From Gyromitra esculenta (Eukaryota; Ascomycota; Pezizomycetes; Pezizales; Discinaceae), in contig JBCAML010000003.1 in NCBI GenBank assembly GCA_038503075.1, positions 3,100,001 to 3,164,000 of the forward strand: a stretch of DNA of 64,000 nucleotides. Reading direction: 5' to 3'. Shown piece by piece: positions 23,576 through 35,203 of this stretch (positions within the stretch are counted from its first letter, which is position 1; every line of letters begins with the position of its first letter). The position numbers and the translations under genes are program-made. The notes below the pieces were generated by a model, which saw only the letters and a list, made by a program, of their open reading frames with translations, was not told the origin of the DNA and searched no databases.

Positions 23576-26500
23576 TCACAAGGTAACCATCTGCATATCC
23601 ACATCCATATCGTCTTCCTCTTCTTCGTCGTCATCACTTCCCTGAACATCATTATCATCAACACTCAGTGGTTTCTTCGCAAACAAGCCCAGCACCTTCT
23701 CGAACGCCTCTTCGACTGACCCCGCAGCATACGATGGTACGGCATCGAATATGCTCTCCAGCGCCTCTCGGGGAACAACACGGTCCACCATACCATCATC
23801 ATCCTCACCATCCTCTTTATGGACGGGCTCTATTTCGTCATCAGAAGTAGTTCCATTGGTCAAGTACACACCTGACAAACCGCCACCGCTCCCACCAGTC
23901 TCCTCTTCATCCTGGAGCGAGAACTCTGTTCCGGAAGCTTGGTGTACGACGCTGACATGTGGGGCTAGGATTGGGGAGATGTATTGGATATTGGCTTCTG
24001 TATCTAGGACCATGTATCCCTTCCCGCCTTCCGACGACTTCAGGGCTGACACTGAAACTAAGCCAATGTCCTGGACATGGATTGGTCCGACCACCTTAGT
24101 GTTAAAGATGAAAATTTTCTGAGACATGGTAGATTTGGCTGGAAATGCTACGGCGAAAGTTTGGCTATGTTGATCAACAGCCAGATGCCCTCCCATTACA
24201 TGTTCCTCGGCTCCCAGTGTTCCCAGAGCGAATTCCCATTGTACGCTACTGTTGACGAGATTCCATACGAGCAACTTCGAGGTTCCGAGGATGATAAGAT
24301 ATCGTTCCAGGATCCCGAGCCCGTTTGCCCGGCCGACTTGTAGGCCACCGATAGACTGCCGTACGACCGCCGTGTCGGAATCAGCAAGGTGTACAATCGA
24401 GTCTTCCTTCGCACCCAATCCTGGTACTGGTGTCGCAATCGCTATGACTGAGCCGTCTTCTGAGAATGCTACGTGACCCCAGTAAGGGCTTTTCGACGAC
24501 TTCCCAGGGAGAACGTCCAGCAAAGTCAGTGTAGAGAGTTCGATCTCTTTTTTGGCCTTTGAGAACATGATAACTCTCCTGCACCCCCAGCTCGTCAGTC
24601 CTCCTTCTGCTCCACGGACTTGTGCACCGCCAGCTCTAGTCCTGACCCTCGCTCTCCATATCCTGACGCTACCATCTGCACCAATAGTCGCGAATCCGTG
24701 TCCCCTCGGAGAAGGAATCAAATCGAATACCTCCTCTGCTCCAAGTCCATTCGATGACGGGTGTGGCGAATCGACTCTTGTGACTAGCTCCCAGATCTTT
24801 TTCTTCACGCTCCATTTCCAGAACCTTAGATACACCTCTCTTCCGTGTCCGTCTTCTTCCCCAAGTGGCGAGTCCTGCTCAGTTTCCGTGTCATCGATAG
24901 GTGTTTTTTGCGTTGGCGGCTTCCATTCGTCGACTGTGGCTAGCCACTCCCCATCCGCTGTGATTGCGACATGAACCACATCCGGTTCCAGGATCAGATC
25001 CTGCTCCGGACCCGAATTGAAATTTGTGGCGTTCGTCCTTGTCAGTGCTTGTCTGGCAACATGGCGATCTGAGTAAGTATCGAAGGTCTGCAGGTAAGGC
25101 GAGGCAGCTTCGCTATCTGTTTGAGAGGTGGGTGTAGCAAGGAGAAGCCGGTTCGCAGTGGGATGGAGGACACAGGGGACTTTGGATTGCTTAGATTCGG
25201 TGACGCGGGCCTGGATACCGGCGATGTTGGCTTTAGGTTTGAGCTCGGTGGTCGAGAGGATCATGATCGAGTTATCGGAGAGAAAGATGGCGTAGGATGT
25301 TGCGCGTGGAGAAACGACGATGTGTTCGATTGCAGAGCCCAAATGGGGGAGATATTGTTTATGGCCGGTTTCGATCTGCCATAGCACAAGGACGGTCTCG
25401 GAACCACCGGAAACGATGTAGTTTCCTAGAAATGATCAGTTTTCGTGAGTTTAGCAGAAATTGAGTGAAACGTACCATCAAGAGCCCACTTTACAGATCT
25501 AACCCTCTTCCTATGCCAATGTAGCTTCCTAATGACGGGTTCTGAATTTACGCCTTCTTTCTGTCGTAGAACATTGTGGAAGAGATGCATTGCCCCGGTA
25601 TCGTCACCAATCACCACATCACCAAGCAGGTCTCCGCTCTTCGCCTTCTTCGCCTTCTTCGCCTTCCCACTCTCGGTGGGCTCGATGGCCGGAAGGAAGG
25701 AATCCATACAGACCAGTTGGAAGGTCATTGGATATTTCCTAAAAACACCCCACTTTGACTTCCCTTGCTCCTTCGCATGCCTATTCCCGACCACCAACGT
25801 CTTCCCCACTGTGATAACGACAACCTTCCCACCATCGAGAATTTGCGCAGCAGAAATCCTGTCAGCGGGGTTCTCATAAACTCTCGTTTTCCCAACCGCG
25901 GCTCCTGGGTTCTTTGGTAACCGTATTCTCCACAACGATTCCAGTTTTGGAGTAGACTCTGTAGCGTAAACCGTGCCAACGAATTCCTCCGATTCAGGCT
26001 TTTCGTCCACACACAGAGTGATGAAACCGAGTGAGGATAGCCCAAGGTTCCACTGCTGGACGAGTTTCCCATCAACCCAATCCCATAGAAAGAGGCGGCC
26101 AAGGGATGTCGCAATGTAAGTGTTATTGTCGTTTTCAGGGTCGAGTTTGTAGGAGTTTATTTTCTCTGAAGGTTTGGTTGATGATGGTAATGGGATTGTA
26201 CGGACGAGAAGTGAGGTTTTCGTAGAGTAGATTTTGAGAGACATTGCATGCGCAAGAAGGATATATCTTTATAAAAAGTCAGCTATTTTTTTTTTTTTAA
26301 TTCGGTTTTCCCTTTCGTCTTCCGAGTCCAAAATGAAAATAGATAGATACCGTACTTTTCATTTCTTGAATATACCGGATCCAGCTGCAAGAACCTCCCA
26401 CCCAGCGAAGGCGACAACTTCCAATTCGACCTCGAGGCCAAAATATCCTCCTTCTCCGCAGTTTCAGCACCAGCTTTAGAGCTGTCCTTCAGTTTTCTCT

Positions 26501-26786
26501 CCGACCTTGACTTCTTCCCAACCACTGCCACCACGGTTTCCCCCGCATTCCCAGCTACCTCTGCTTCCTTCCGTCCTTTACCTCTCCGTTTCGACCTGTG
26601 ACTCCTCTTGTGTCTCTCCCCCTTATCCTTCGCCGCGTCCCCAGTTGTGGCCGGAGCAGCAGGACCATTATTCATCGTCTTACTCAATGGTGCTGATTTC
26701 GCCGGAGCAGCATTATTGGCCTTACCGCCCGATTTCCGGTTCTTTGGAGTCACTGCCCCAGCATCCGGCGTCTTTGTTGAAGACAT
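23576..26786 (-). CDS. UTP17: UTP17/NAN1 (WDR75), SSU processome WD40 protein
   Basis: Three exons (26786-26356, 26266-25476, 25425-23576) encode about 1,023 residues. The first 100 residues are Lys/Arg/Ala/Ser-rich, as in nucleolar proteins, and end in WKLSPSLGGRFLQLDPVYS, a Utp17 landmark. It continues across intron 1 as EKYILLAHAMSLKIYSTKTS. WD-type blades follow, for example VRSVKWALDGNYIVSGGSET, where intron 2 splits the GG turn. The C-terminus is highly acidic (DDDEEEEDDMDVDMQM). The protein is a tandem beta-propeller of the t-UTP/UtpA complex that binds the 5' ETS of pre-rRNA. I start at 26786; an upstream in-frame ATG at 26936 would add a Phe-rich stretch that looks like untranslated poly-T sequence. 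PWP2, another processome subunit, lies 20 kb away. Confidence 0.92.
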
Positions 26787-27074
26787 TGCGCTTTTGGCTG
26801 GCTGGCTGGCTGTCTTTGTTGACGCGGTAGTTTGTAGAGGTTTTTTTTTATATATAAAATCAAAAAAAAAAAAAAGGCATCCACAAAGAAAAGTGCGCGA
26901 AAAAAATCTTGGCGCACGTGAGGAAGGTTGGTGCATTGGCTGATTGAATTTTCGGGATGCAACGCGTATCTGCGGTTACCGACTCTCTTTCAACCAACGG
27001 CCGGCTTTCCTCCCCGCTACGGACGCAACACGACACGGTTTTTATATTGAACTAGAAAGGGGAAAGGAGAAAAT
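26787..27074. promoter_or_regulatory. Divergent promoter region UTP17 / RPB10
   Basis: This 288-bp region separates two divergent start codons. It contains a CACGTG E-box at 26915-26920 and long poly-A/T tracts that would exclude nucleosomes. Both genes serve RNA polymerase function or rRNA processing, so shared control is plausible but inferred. Confidence 0.5.
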
Positions 27075-27483
27075 ATGATTATTCCGATCCGCTGCTTCTC
27101 GTGTGGAAAGGTGTGTTTGTTCTTTGTTTCACTGGAGAGGAGGGAGGAGGAGAGCTGATGGCTTTAATTCTACATTTACAGGTCGTGGCCGATCTCTGGG
27201 AACGCTATCTTCTGCTGCTGGAGGACAATGTTTCTGAAGGGTAATTCTCCCTCTTCTTCTTCTTGCGCTGACGGGACATTCTGACGGGATCTGGGGGAGG
27301 GGCGAATAGAGATGCCATGGACCAGCTTGGCTGCAAAAGATACTGCTGCAGGAGGATGATTATGACACATGTGGACTTGATCGAGAAGCTCTTGCGGTAC
27401 GGCGTGCTCTCTCGGTGGTGCTTTGCACGCGACTGACTTGTGGGTGCAGATATAATCCGCAGGAACGTAACCGTGCCAGGTAG
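27075..27483 (+). CDS. RPB10: RPB10, common subunit of RNA polymerases I, II and III
   Basis: Four exons (27075-27110, 27182-27240, 27310-27396, 27450-27483) encode 71 residues, about the usual length. The start [12 protein letters not shown] and the later [19 protein letters not shown] supply the atypical zinc-binding cysteines (CxxC plus CC) found in all RPB10 proteins. Exon 3 starts at the acceptor giving [13 protein letters not shown]. The subunit is a small zinc protein needed for polymerase assembly in all three nuclear enzymes. Confidence 0.97.
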
Positions 27484-27843
27484 AGAGTAGAGGGAAGGGC
27501 AGCTGGGGAGGGGGCGACTGGGGAGTTATGATGAGAGGAACGGCCGCTGAAGACTGCGGACTGTGATCCTGGTGGTGGACTTGGGAGTGCATGCATGCAG
27601 CAATCTATGGAGAATCTACGTGCAATGGCTTTTCTTTTGCGTACGGCGTTTGTAATGTGTATCAATATCATTCCCTAGAAAGCGGTATTTGGAATACAAG
27701 TTCCCTTCACATCGAGCCCTTGTCCTACCCTGTGCAGCTTCGCCGAGGATCAATCAAAGCACTGGGCGGGATGCGCAAGACCAATAACCTGGACATTGCC
27801 ATATGCCAGGGTTCGTGATACTTCAATGCCTCTCCTCTATGCC
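27484..27843. other. Convergent intergenic spacer
   Basis: This 360-bp spacer lies between the 3' ends of RPB10 and PET8. No gene was seen. Confidence 0.5.
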
Positions 27844-28806
27844 TCACAGCTTCTCCAGAGCGGCCTTTGCAGCATCAAAAGCGCCCAGGAAGATAGCACC
27901 GCCGATAGAGATCCAGACAACCCGCGGCCCAATGCCCTTGAACAGCGCTGACGTGCCTTCCTCCTTCACAATCCCTCGGAATATCGACAACGCAGATTGT
28001 TTCTGCCGCCAGACGCTCAGTCCCTACTCCCAGCACAGCCAGCCCAGGACCAATGACACACATACCTGTTTCGCCAACATCAATCTCGTCTTCAGCACGT
28101 CCAGCGGAGTGGTGGCCGCCGCTGCCACCGCCCCCGCCATGCTCCCAAACACGGCGCTCTCCCCCGGATTCACCCTCCCGCCCTTCTGCCTCCCTCTCCA
28201 CGTCTTCATGGCCTCCCACAGCGGGAACTGAATCACCGTGAACGGGATCTCACGCATAACCGTGATCCCCCACCCCCGATACAGCTCCGACCATATCCTA
28301 AACACAGACCTATTCGCAGTGAACGTATATTTCAGCGCAGCCCAGCTACTCGGGAACTGCGACGCCTGGGCCCTCTGCTTCACCACCTCCGTCGGCACCC
28401 GGACCGCACACGCTGCCACCTCGCCGAGCGATGCCGCAAGCATGTGGTCTCTCGCTGCGCTCATCCCTTTTGTGTCGTGTCCCTGCTCGAGGCGGCGCTG
28501 CGAGAGATGCGATTTTACGCCGTCGTAGGTGACGAAGAAGAGGGCTGCGCCCGGGGCGGATCCAGCAATAACGCTGCCGACCCCTTTGTAGACTCCTGAC
28601 CACCCGCCATTCGCGAAGAAGCCGCCGACGGACTGGAGCCGTGTTTTAAGTGTGTCGAGGGGGAAGAGGGAGAGGTCTACTGCGGTGCCGGCGAGACCCC
28701 CGGCCTGGGTTGGTTAGTTGGTGGGCATAGAGTGTGGATTGAGGGACGTAGTTACGATGAGGGAGAGCGCGTAGGGGGGAGTAGAGGGGGGCTGCGGGGA
28801 GTCCAT
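27844..28806 (-). CDS. PET8: Mitochondrial S-adenosylmethionine carrier (PET8/SLC25A26)
   Basis: Three exons (28806-28756, 28704-28066, 28002-27844) encode 282 residues, the usual carrier size. Three mitochondrial carrier signatures are visible: [20 protein letters not shown] and [30 protein letters not shown] and [20 protein letters not shown] resemble SAM carriers more than other subfamilies. The protein sits in the inner membrane with six helices and imports SAM for methylation, biotin and lipoate synthesis. The gene diverges from JAC1, an iron-sulphur cluster chaperone whose products include SAM-using enzymes. Confidence 0.92.
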
Positions 28807-29022
28807 CGTGGGAGTCGGAGAGTCGGAGGTGGGGGGTGCGGTGCGGTGCGGTGCGGTGAGACAGGGTTGTGCGGCTCTGCGGGAGAAAAAGCAATGCGGG
28901 CTTTATCTGGATCCTGCAGCTTTTATGTCTCCGTCCTGCGCATTCTCACCAACTATCACGACTTGCTGAACTCGACACCCAGCACGTCTGCTTTACAGAG
29001 ACTGCACTGGGCAAAACTGACC
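28807..29022. promoter_or_regulatory. Divergent promoter region PET8 / JAC1
   Basis: Only 216 bp separate the two start codons, so the 5' UTRs and promoters must overlap or be shared. A GTGCG tandem tract (GGTGCGGTGCGGTGCGGTG) lies at about 28839-28857. Confidence 0.5.
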
Positions 29023-29670
29023 ATGCAGAGATCTCTCCGCCCACTGCTGCGGCAGTCCTGTCGCTCACAGCCTGTGCGGATATCATTGCCGCTCTCCGCC
29101 GTCCGCCACAGCTCCTCTTCCTCCTCCCCCCCTCCAACATACTACGAGCTCTTCCCCTCCTCTCTCCCCCAGGGCCCCCCTCCCAAGGGCCCCTTCAGTC
29201 TCGATCCCCGGGCGCTCCGCCAGGAGTTCTTCAAACTCCAGCAGCTCACCCACCCCGACGTCATCACAGACCCCACTCTGAAACGGCGCGCCGAGGCCGG
29301 ATCTGCATATCTCAACCGCGCCTACAGCACCCTTCTCTCCCCGCTGCTACGGGCACAGTATATCCTGCAGCTGCGAGGGATCGATGTGGCGGAAGACGAG
29401 ACGATGAAGATGGACGACCAGGCGCTGCTAATGGAGGTGCTGGAGGCACGCGAGGAGATTGAAGAGGCGCAGAAAGAGGACGATTTACTCCCGCTGAGGA
29501 CGGTTAATGACGCGAGGATTAAGGGATCGCTCGGTATTCTCGAGAAGAGTTTTGAGGAGGATGATTTAGATACGGCGAAGGCGGAGGCGGTGAGGCTGCG
29601 GTACTGGATTAATATTAAGGAGAGCTTGGATGCGTGGGAGAAGGGGAAGCCGGTGATTCTTGTGCACTGA
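29023..29670 (+). CDS. JAC1: JAC1/HscB, mitochondrial J-protein for Fe-S biogenesis
   Basis: A single exon encodes 215 residues. Residues 1-35 form an Arg/Ser-rich presequence. The divergent J domain (about 38-115) starts YYELFPSSLP and carries the HPD triad in LTHPDVITDP. It is followed by the HSCB C-terminal helical domain (LLMEVLEAREEIEEAQ and RLRYWINIKESLDAWEKG). Jac1 recruits Isu1 to the Hsp70 Ssq1 in the matrix for cluster transfer. I start at 29023 because upstream in-frame codons overlap the shared promoter and do not look like protein. Confidence 0.95.
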   Translation: MQRSLRPLLRQSCRSQPVRISLPLSAVRHSSSSSSPPPTYYELFPSSLPQGPPPKGPFSLDPRALRQEFFKLQQLTHPDVITDPTLKRRAEAGSAYLNRAYSTLLSPLLRAQYILQLRGIDVAEDETMKMDDQALLMEVLEAREEIEEAQKEDDLLPLRTVNDARIKGSLGILEKSFEEDDLDTAKAEAVRLRYWINIKESLDAWEKGKPVILVH

Positions 29671-29981
29671 GGGTGTCTTTTCGTGGGAATTGCTTGTGGG
29701 AGTTTATTGTGCCAGTCTGCGGTGTTTAATTCACCACTCAGCTCAGTAAGGAAGAGGGGATCTCTGCCAAATGTAGTATATAATCAATCCAAAAACACCA
29801 AAAACTGCCCTGCAAATACATCTCCATGGCCAGTCTTTTCCCATTAAACGCCCCCGCGATCATTGATGCGTAGAACCAAACCTTTGCCACGGAATCCAGC
29901 CTGTGCAACACCAAACGCCAATCGTCCTCCACCCTCTTTCCCTCCCTCCACCCTCTATCAATTCCCCCACCCAGTCCAGCA
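29671..29981. other. Short intergenic spacer
   Basis: About 310 bp between JAC1 and the TilS-like gene. No gene was seen; the TilS promoter should be here. Confidence 0.5.
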
Positions 29982-31582
29982 ATGCCACTCCGAGGGCCTC
30001 CTCTATCCCTCCCCGAATACCGGGGCCTCCTCGCCCGCCTCTGGTCCGACCCAGTCAGGCGTCTAGGTATCTCCTCTTCCACTCCCTCCCCCTCCCCCGG
30101 AATCTACAGCCCCAACTGACTCCAAAGCCAAACCCAAGGTCTCGCCGTCAGCGGCGGCGTCGACTCAATGGCGCTCGCCCACCTCACACACGAACTCACC
30201 AAAGACACAACCCACAAAGCCCCCAAGATCCACGCCTTCATCATCGACCATGGCGCCCGTCCCTCCTCTGCAGCAGAGGCGCGTGCCGTAGCTAAGACTC
30301 TCAAAAGCTATGGCTTCACCGCTGCTATTCTGCCATTACTGTGGAGGCCTGGCGAACTCTCTGCGACCGGGTTCGAAACGAGGGCGAGGGCGGCGAGATA
30401 CAAGACGCTGGCGAAAGCGTGTATGGAGCATGGGGTGTTTAGGTTGCTGCTAGCACACCATGCGGATGATCAGGCGGAGACGGTGATGATGAGGATGATA
30501 TCAGGGAGTAAGATTGATGGGCTGGGGGGCATGAAGGCGGTTGCTGGGATGCCCGAGTGCTGGGATATCTATGGTGCGAAACAGATAGTTGTGGGAAGGC
30601 CGTTTTTGGAGGTTGGGAAGGTAGGCGCTGTATTACATTTCTACTATCCTATATCACTATCTGCAGCTCTGAGGACCAGGTCTAATATAACCTCCCCTAC
30701 CTTCCCCAGGAACGACTAAAAGCTACCTGCGAACACAATTCCGTCCCCTGGTTCGAAGACGAAACCAACAAAGACCCAACCCACACCCGCCGAAATGCAG
30801 TCCGAAAACTCCTGACATCCTACCCCCCACAGCTCCCTAAAGCCCTGCAAAGAGAATCTATAGTCGCCATGTCCAAGCGCGCCGAAGCCCGTAACCTCAG
30901 CCTGAAGATCGAAGCGCTCCGGCTCCTCCGCGACTACTGCGATATCAATCTTAACACTCGCACAGGGACTATCAAACTCACCCTACCACACAACCACGCT
31001 ACACTATGGAAAGACGTGAGGGAACTGGTGCTTATGCGCATGCTGATCGAGATAGCGGAAATGATCTCACCAAGCCAGAGGGTAGAGACTAGACACATGT
31101 GGACGGCGCTCGAGAGGGTGTTTAACGCGCAGGCCGAAGAGGACATCAAGACATTCACGTCTGCGGGACTAACGTGGACCTACGAAGGGAAGCAGAAGTG
31201 GACACTTGCCCGCGAACCATTCTATGCCAATAAGAGAGATCTGACTACTGAGATTGCTCCCGCAGGGGGGTGGAGTGAGTGGAAGCTCTGGGATGGAAGG
31301 TGGTGGATAAGAGTGCAGATGCCAGTCGGGAAGAGCACGTTCGTGAGGGTGCTGAGGGCAGACGATATGCAGTTAGTGCGAGCTGCTGCGATGGATCGGA
31401 GGATGAAGCAGTCGTTGGAAGGTGCGCTACGGGAGCTGAAAATGGGAATGCGGTTTACGGTGCCGGTGATTTACTGGAGGGAGGGTGAGGGTGAGGCGGC
31501 GAAGGAGATATTGGTGGCGCTGCCGACTGTGGGGCTGGATTTCGTGGATGAAGCAAAGTATGAGATACAGTTTAAAGATTAG
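29982..31582 (+). CDS. tRNA(Ile)-lysidine synthetase, TilS/MesJ family
   Basis: Three exons (29982-30066, 30139-30620, 30710-31582) encode 479 residues. The PP-loop ATPase signature SGGVDS lies at about residues 33-38 (GLAVSGGVDSMALAHL). Other TilS landmarks are FIIDHGARPSSAAEA, LLLAHHADDQAETVMMR and ERLKATCEHNSVPWFEDETN, followed by THTRRNAVR. The SGGVDS motif is rebuilt exactly by the first splice. Bacterial and organellar TilS converts the wobble C of tRNA-Ile(CAU) to lysidine so that it reads AUA. In a fungus the substrate is inferred to be mitochondrial tRNA-Ile. The N-terminus is short and the presequence is not obvious. It neighbours two other mitochondrial genes. Confidence 0.92.
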
Positions 31583-32434
31583 AGTGTGCAATTGCTATAT
31601 ATTTGTTGGGCTGGGTTGGAGAACGATCTCCTCGGAATCACATATCTCTTTCCTTCACGATATATCACTCGATCGAGGTTTGGCCTCTTTTCGCGCAGAT
31701 GGTCGATTGATGGGGGAGGGTAGACAAGCAGTGCTATTGTACGTGATCTTCGTGTCTCTTCTTCTTAGGGATCTCACAGGTTTAATCCACCCGATAATTT
31801 CCTAAAGAAGGTCAAGGGCCTCTTGCCAGCCTCGAACCAGGCGAAACATACATGTACCTAAGCAATGATATAGATCGGTATTGTCTTGACCCACTCTCGG
31901 AAATCTCAGTCTCCAAGTATACTTGAAAAGAGATCGAATTCCTGCTGGGCCTCAGCCACTCTGCACCACCACGGGTGGTGAAATATTATGGTGGGAATTC
32001 ATTCTCGCAGCTTTTATGTAGCCAAGGTAAACTTTGTGTAAATCTTAATATATGGTCTATGATTGACGTCCCGATCCGATCCCACGGAATGTCCTAGGGA
32101 CCAAAGCAGGCTCTATCTTCTCTTAAACACGTCTACTATCTACATCTGCGTTATCTCTACTTCCTTGGGGTGGGGCGTGTGCCCGCGGAAAGCCACCCGC
32201 GAACCACTCAACCACAGCAATACGACGATTGGATCGGCGACGCAGCCGTGTAACCACTTCAACAGCCATTCATCGATAATGTGGCGCTTTTGGGCTTCCA
32301 CGCGGCTGAAAATGAATCAAGGCGACAGTTTAGATGCTCGAAGCCCCAATAAATCTCTCGATTTCCGATTTCTGGTGCGGTTCGAAGTATCTGGTGCTCA
32401 GCGTAACCGAGAGATCTGAACGCTGACACTTGAG
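31583..32434. other. Intergenic, no gene seen
   Basis: About 850 bp between TilS and the F-box gene. It contains a TACATGTA at 31849-31856. No gene or clear repeat was recognised. Confidence 0.5.
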
Positions 32435-34385
32435 ATGGCATCGCTCTTCAGAGCCACCCCAATGGACTCACGATCTCTATCTAAAGCTCTCGTCCGATAT
32501 ACCAGAACTTCTTGGATTAGCCTCCATCGACGGCAGAGCAGCTCTTTTAGCAGATCAGGCAGCCACGTCACCACAGTCTTTCCTGTGGAGATATGGCTTT
32601 TGGTGTTTGAATACCTCAGAGACAACGAATGCATCTATCAAAAACACAGAGATCTCCATTCACTCTCTCTGACCTGCACGCTTTTCAATGAATTGGCTTT
32701 CAGAGCGCTCTATGAAACCCTCGACTTGCAGTTTATAGGCACGCGGGATCTATATCCGCTTAAATGCACATGTTTAACCCACAAAAAGGCTGCAGCAACT
32801 TCCAAACTGCGGACTCCTCATGCACTCCGAGACAAGCTTAGCAGCCTTCTTTACACGCTTCGATCTCGCCCGGATATTGCCTCACGGGTTCGTCACTTAA
32901 GACTTCCTCAAAAAGACACTCCTTCGAAACCAGGTTCGTCGACAAATGTGGACAGCTCAAACGAAGTTATATACAGTGACATCTTCTTGAAGCTGTTTCA
33001 GATTTTTAAGTTGTGTAACGCCAACCTACGCTCGGTGTCTGGCCTGGGGTCGTTGTGGTTAGAACCCCGGCACCGCTTTCGCAGCAGGACGAAATTACGC
33101 GATGAGCTATGGAAAGCTGCAATTAGTAGCTCGAGTTGGACCAGTTGGGACTTGACTGGTTGGGAAGATGCTTCGCTATTAGGTATGAGAGTTCCCTCTT
33201 CTCAGCAACGGTAGTTTCATGTCCTAATTAAACTACAGAGAGATTCCGAAAAGCATTCACTGCTTGGGAAGGTCTTGAGCACATCACATTATTCAACACA
33301 GCTTGGACGAAAGAATGTCTTCACTTATTACCACGTCTCCAGTCCATAATCATTAATACAGATTGCAAAAGTAATTTCGACGATATCTTTCCTCATGTAC
33401 CAACCCAAAATATCAGATCACTATCTTACAGGTGCATTGGGCGAGGAAATAACCCCGTGGGAAGTCCCTTCGAATCCCTCATCGACTACCTTAAAAACTG
33501 CCAGCTAAAAGCAGCCCTCTCTACGCCGCCGACCCTGCAGACTCTTACGAAAATGGACATCAGCTTCGTATGGCAGCGAGCCTTATATAAACCACTTGCA
33601 GTAGTTTCCTTCAACCAACTCTTGATCTCTATCCTCCGTTTAGCCCCAATGCTCGAAGAATTCAAGATAGTCCTCGCAAACGGTAATCGAGAACGCCTGT
33701 TTTGGAACCCAGACCATACACACGACGTCAACGGAGACTTGAAAGCGAGTATCAACCTCACTGCGCAACACATTCGAGTTATGTCGATCTCGATCCCGGC
33801 TTGTGCAGCCAGGTGGTGGCTCGCAGAGAAAATCACCATTGGAGCATTCCCCAAGCTAGCAGATTTCACTTTTCGGTCTGCGCTCAGCAGAGGACACTCT
33901 GGATGTAAATGTTCGATGAAGGCTCTTCCAAAGAGTCTTGAGGTGCTTCGGGATTTCCTCACAAAGGGGGACGATGTTCCTACAAATCGTTCGGTGTTTC
34001 AGACGTATCTCAAAAACCAGGATACGTATCTGGTTAATGCGTGCCGGAAGGCTCGGGTGGCGAAATGGACAATGAAGATTCTGAAAAATCCAGCAGAGGT
34101 TTGTGGAATTTCAAAAACTAATGCTCTAGACATAATGAGCTACCTCTAATTCCTACTTGATAGACGTGCTGCCTCTTTGCAATCGAAGATGAATTGGAAG
34201 ACAATAATCGGAGTATTTATGGTCGAACAATGGGAAGTAAAGGAGAAGTGAGCTATGAGGTTTCATCAAAGCGTTTTGGTATGTGCCCTCAGATTACCAC
34301 CCTTACCTGGGAAAGTACGATAGATATCCCGAGCAAAACTAACGTGTATCTAGGCGGCACAATACGTGAAGTGACAGAATTTTGA
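32435..34385 (+). CDS. F-box-like protein with leucine-rich C-terminal part
   Basis: Four exons (32435-33182, 33239-34098, 34164-34278, 34354-34385) encode about 584 residues. Residues about 47-95 resemble an F-box: FPVEIWLLVFEYL, then LHSLSLTCTLFNELAFRALYETL. The remainder has spaced leucine/isoleucine patterns as in the degenerate LRR region of fungal F-box proteins. The last two introns have canonical GTTTGT and GTATGT donors and a CTAAC branch in the last, and their joins keep frame to the TGA at 34383. F-box proteins link substrates to SCF ubiquitin ligases; the target here cannot be told. Such genes turn over quickly in fungi, so orthology is uncertain. Confidence 0.75.
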
Positions 34386-35203
34386 GCGTGATTTATACCT
34401 CGGAAACTACTAATCTAGGTTTTGAATAGCGGTTAAGCTAATTTTTTATACGACATGTAGTTGTCCAACTCGGTCCCTTTTTTTTTGTTTGTATGTATTC
34501 TTCGTTTCCCCAGGCACCTATAAAGGGGGTTCTCATTCGATCTCACTTAAAATAAAAAAAATACTTCATGAAACTCGGCCACGCAATATGCCCGTAAATG
34601 ATAGTTAAAGCATCCCACCTTCAAGATATTGAGATTCATAAGCTATCACCCGGGAGCCAAGAACTCGTGGGACATCTTGGCACATCCGGGTACCTACATG
34701 TACGCAAAGCTTACTATGCACACGATGAACAATAGCCTAAACCCATGAAGTAGGGATGGTGGACCGGGATAGTGAACCATCGAGTGATGAAACATGAACT
34801 TCCCTATGCAGCGGCCCAGTCTCCAGTAAGCGATAAGAGTAACCCATAAATTTACAACTACTTTTTCTAGGCATATTACCCGTATGCATCTAACTACATG
34901 TAGCCCAGCCTTCACATCGTAATATACAAGTCTAAATAAATAAACCCCTCCCCTCACTATTAACCCGAAAACCAGTCAGACGAAAGCAGGCAACAACTAA
35001 ACAACTATAAAATATAGCTGACAATAGAAATCATAAAAACGAGTGCCAATCGACGCCGTACTACCATGCTTCGCGAAAAAAAAAAGTAAAAAAAAAAAAG
35101 CAACTTCAAAAACAAATCCCATAACCCCTTTCCTTCAACCAAACCATAGCAAACTAAATTCCATTTCCATCAAAAAAAAAAAAAAAAACTATTATAGATG
35201 TTA
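34386..35203. other. Convergent AT-rich intergenic spacer
   Basis: About 820 bp between the 3' ends of the F-box gene and TAF1. It holds two TACATGTA palindromes (34695-34702 and 34895-34902) and several long A-tracts near 35079-35188. No gene was seen. Confidence 0.5.

Noticed and set aside
28869..29462. 197-codon plus-strand ORF overlapping JAC1
   Set aside because: It is the shifted frame of a GC-rich gene; the JAC1 frame has the HPD triad and full family motifs.
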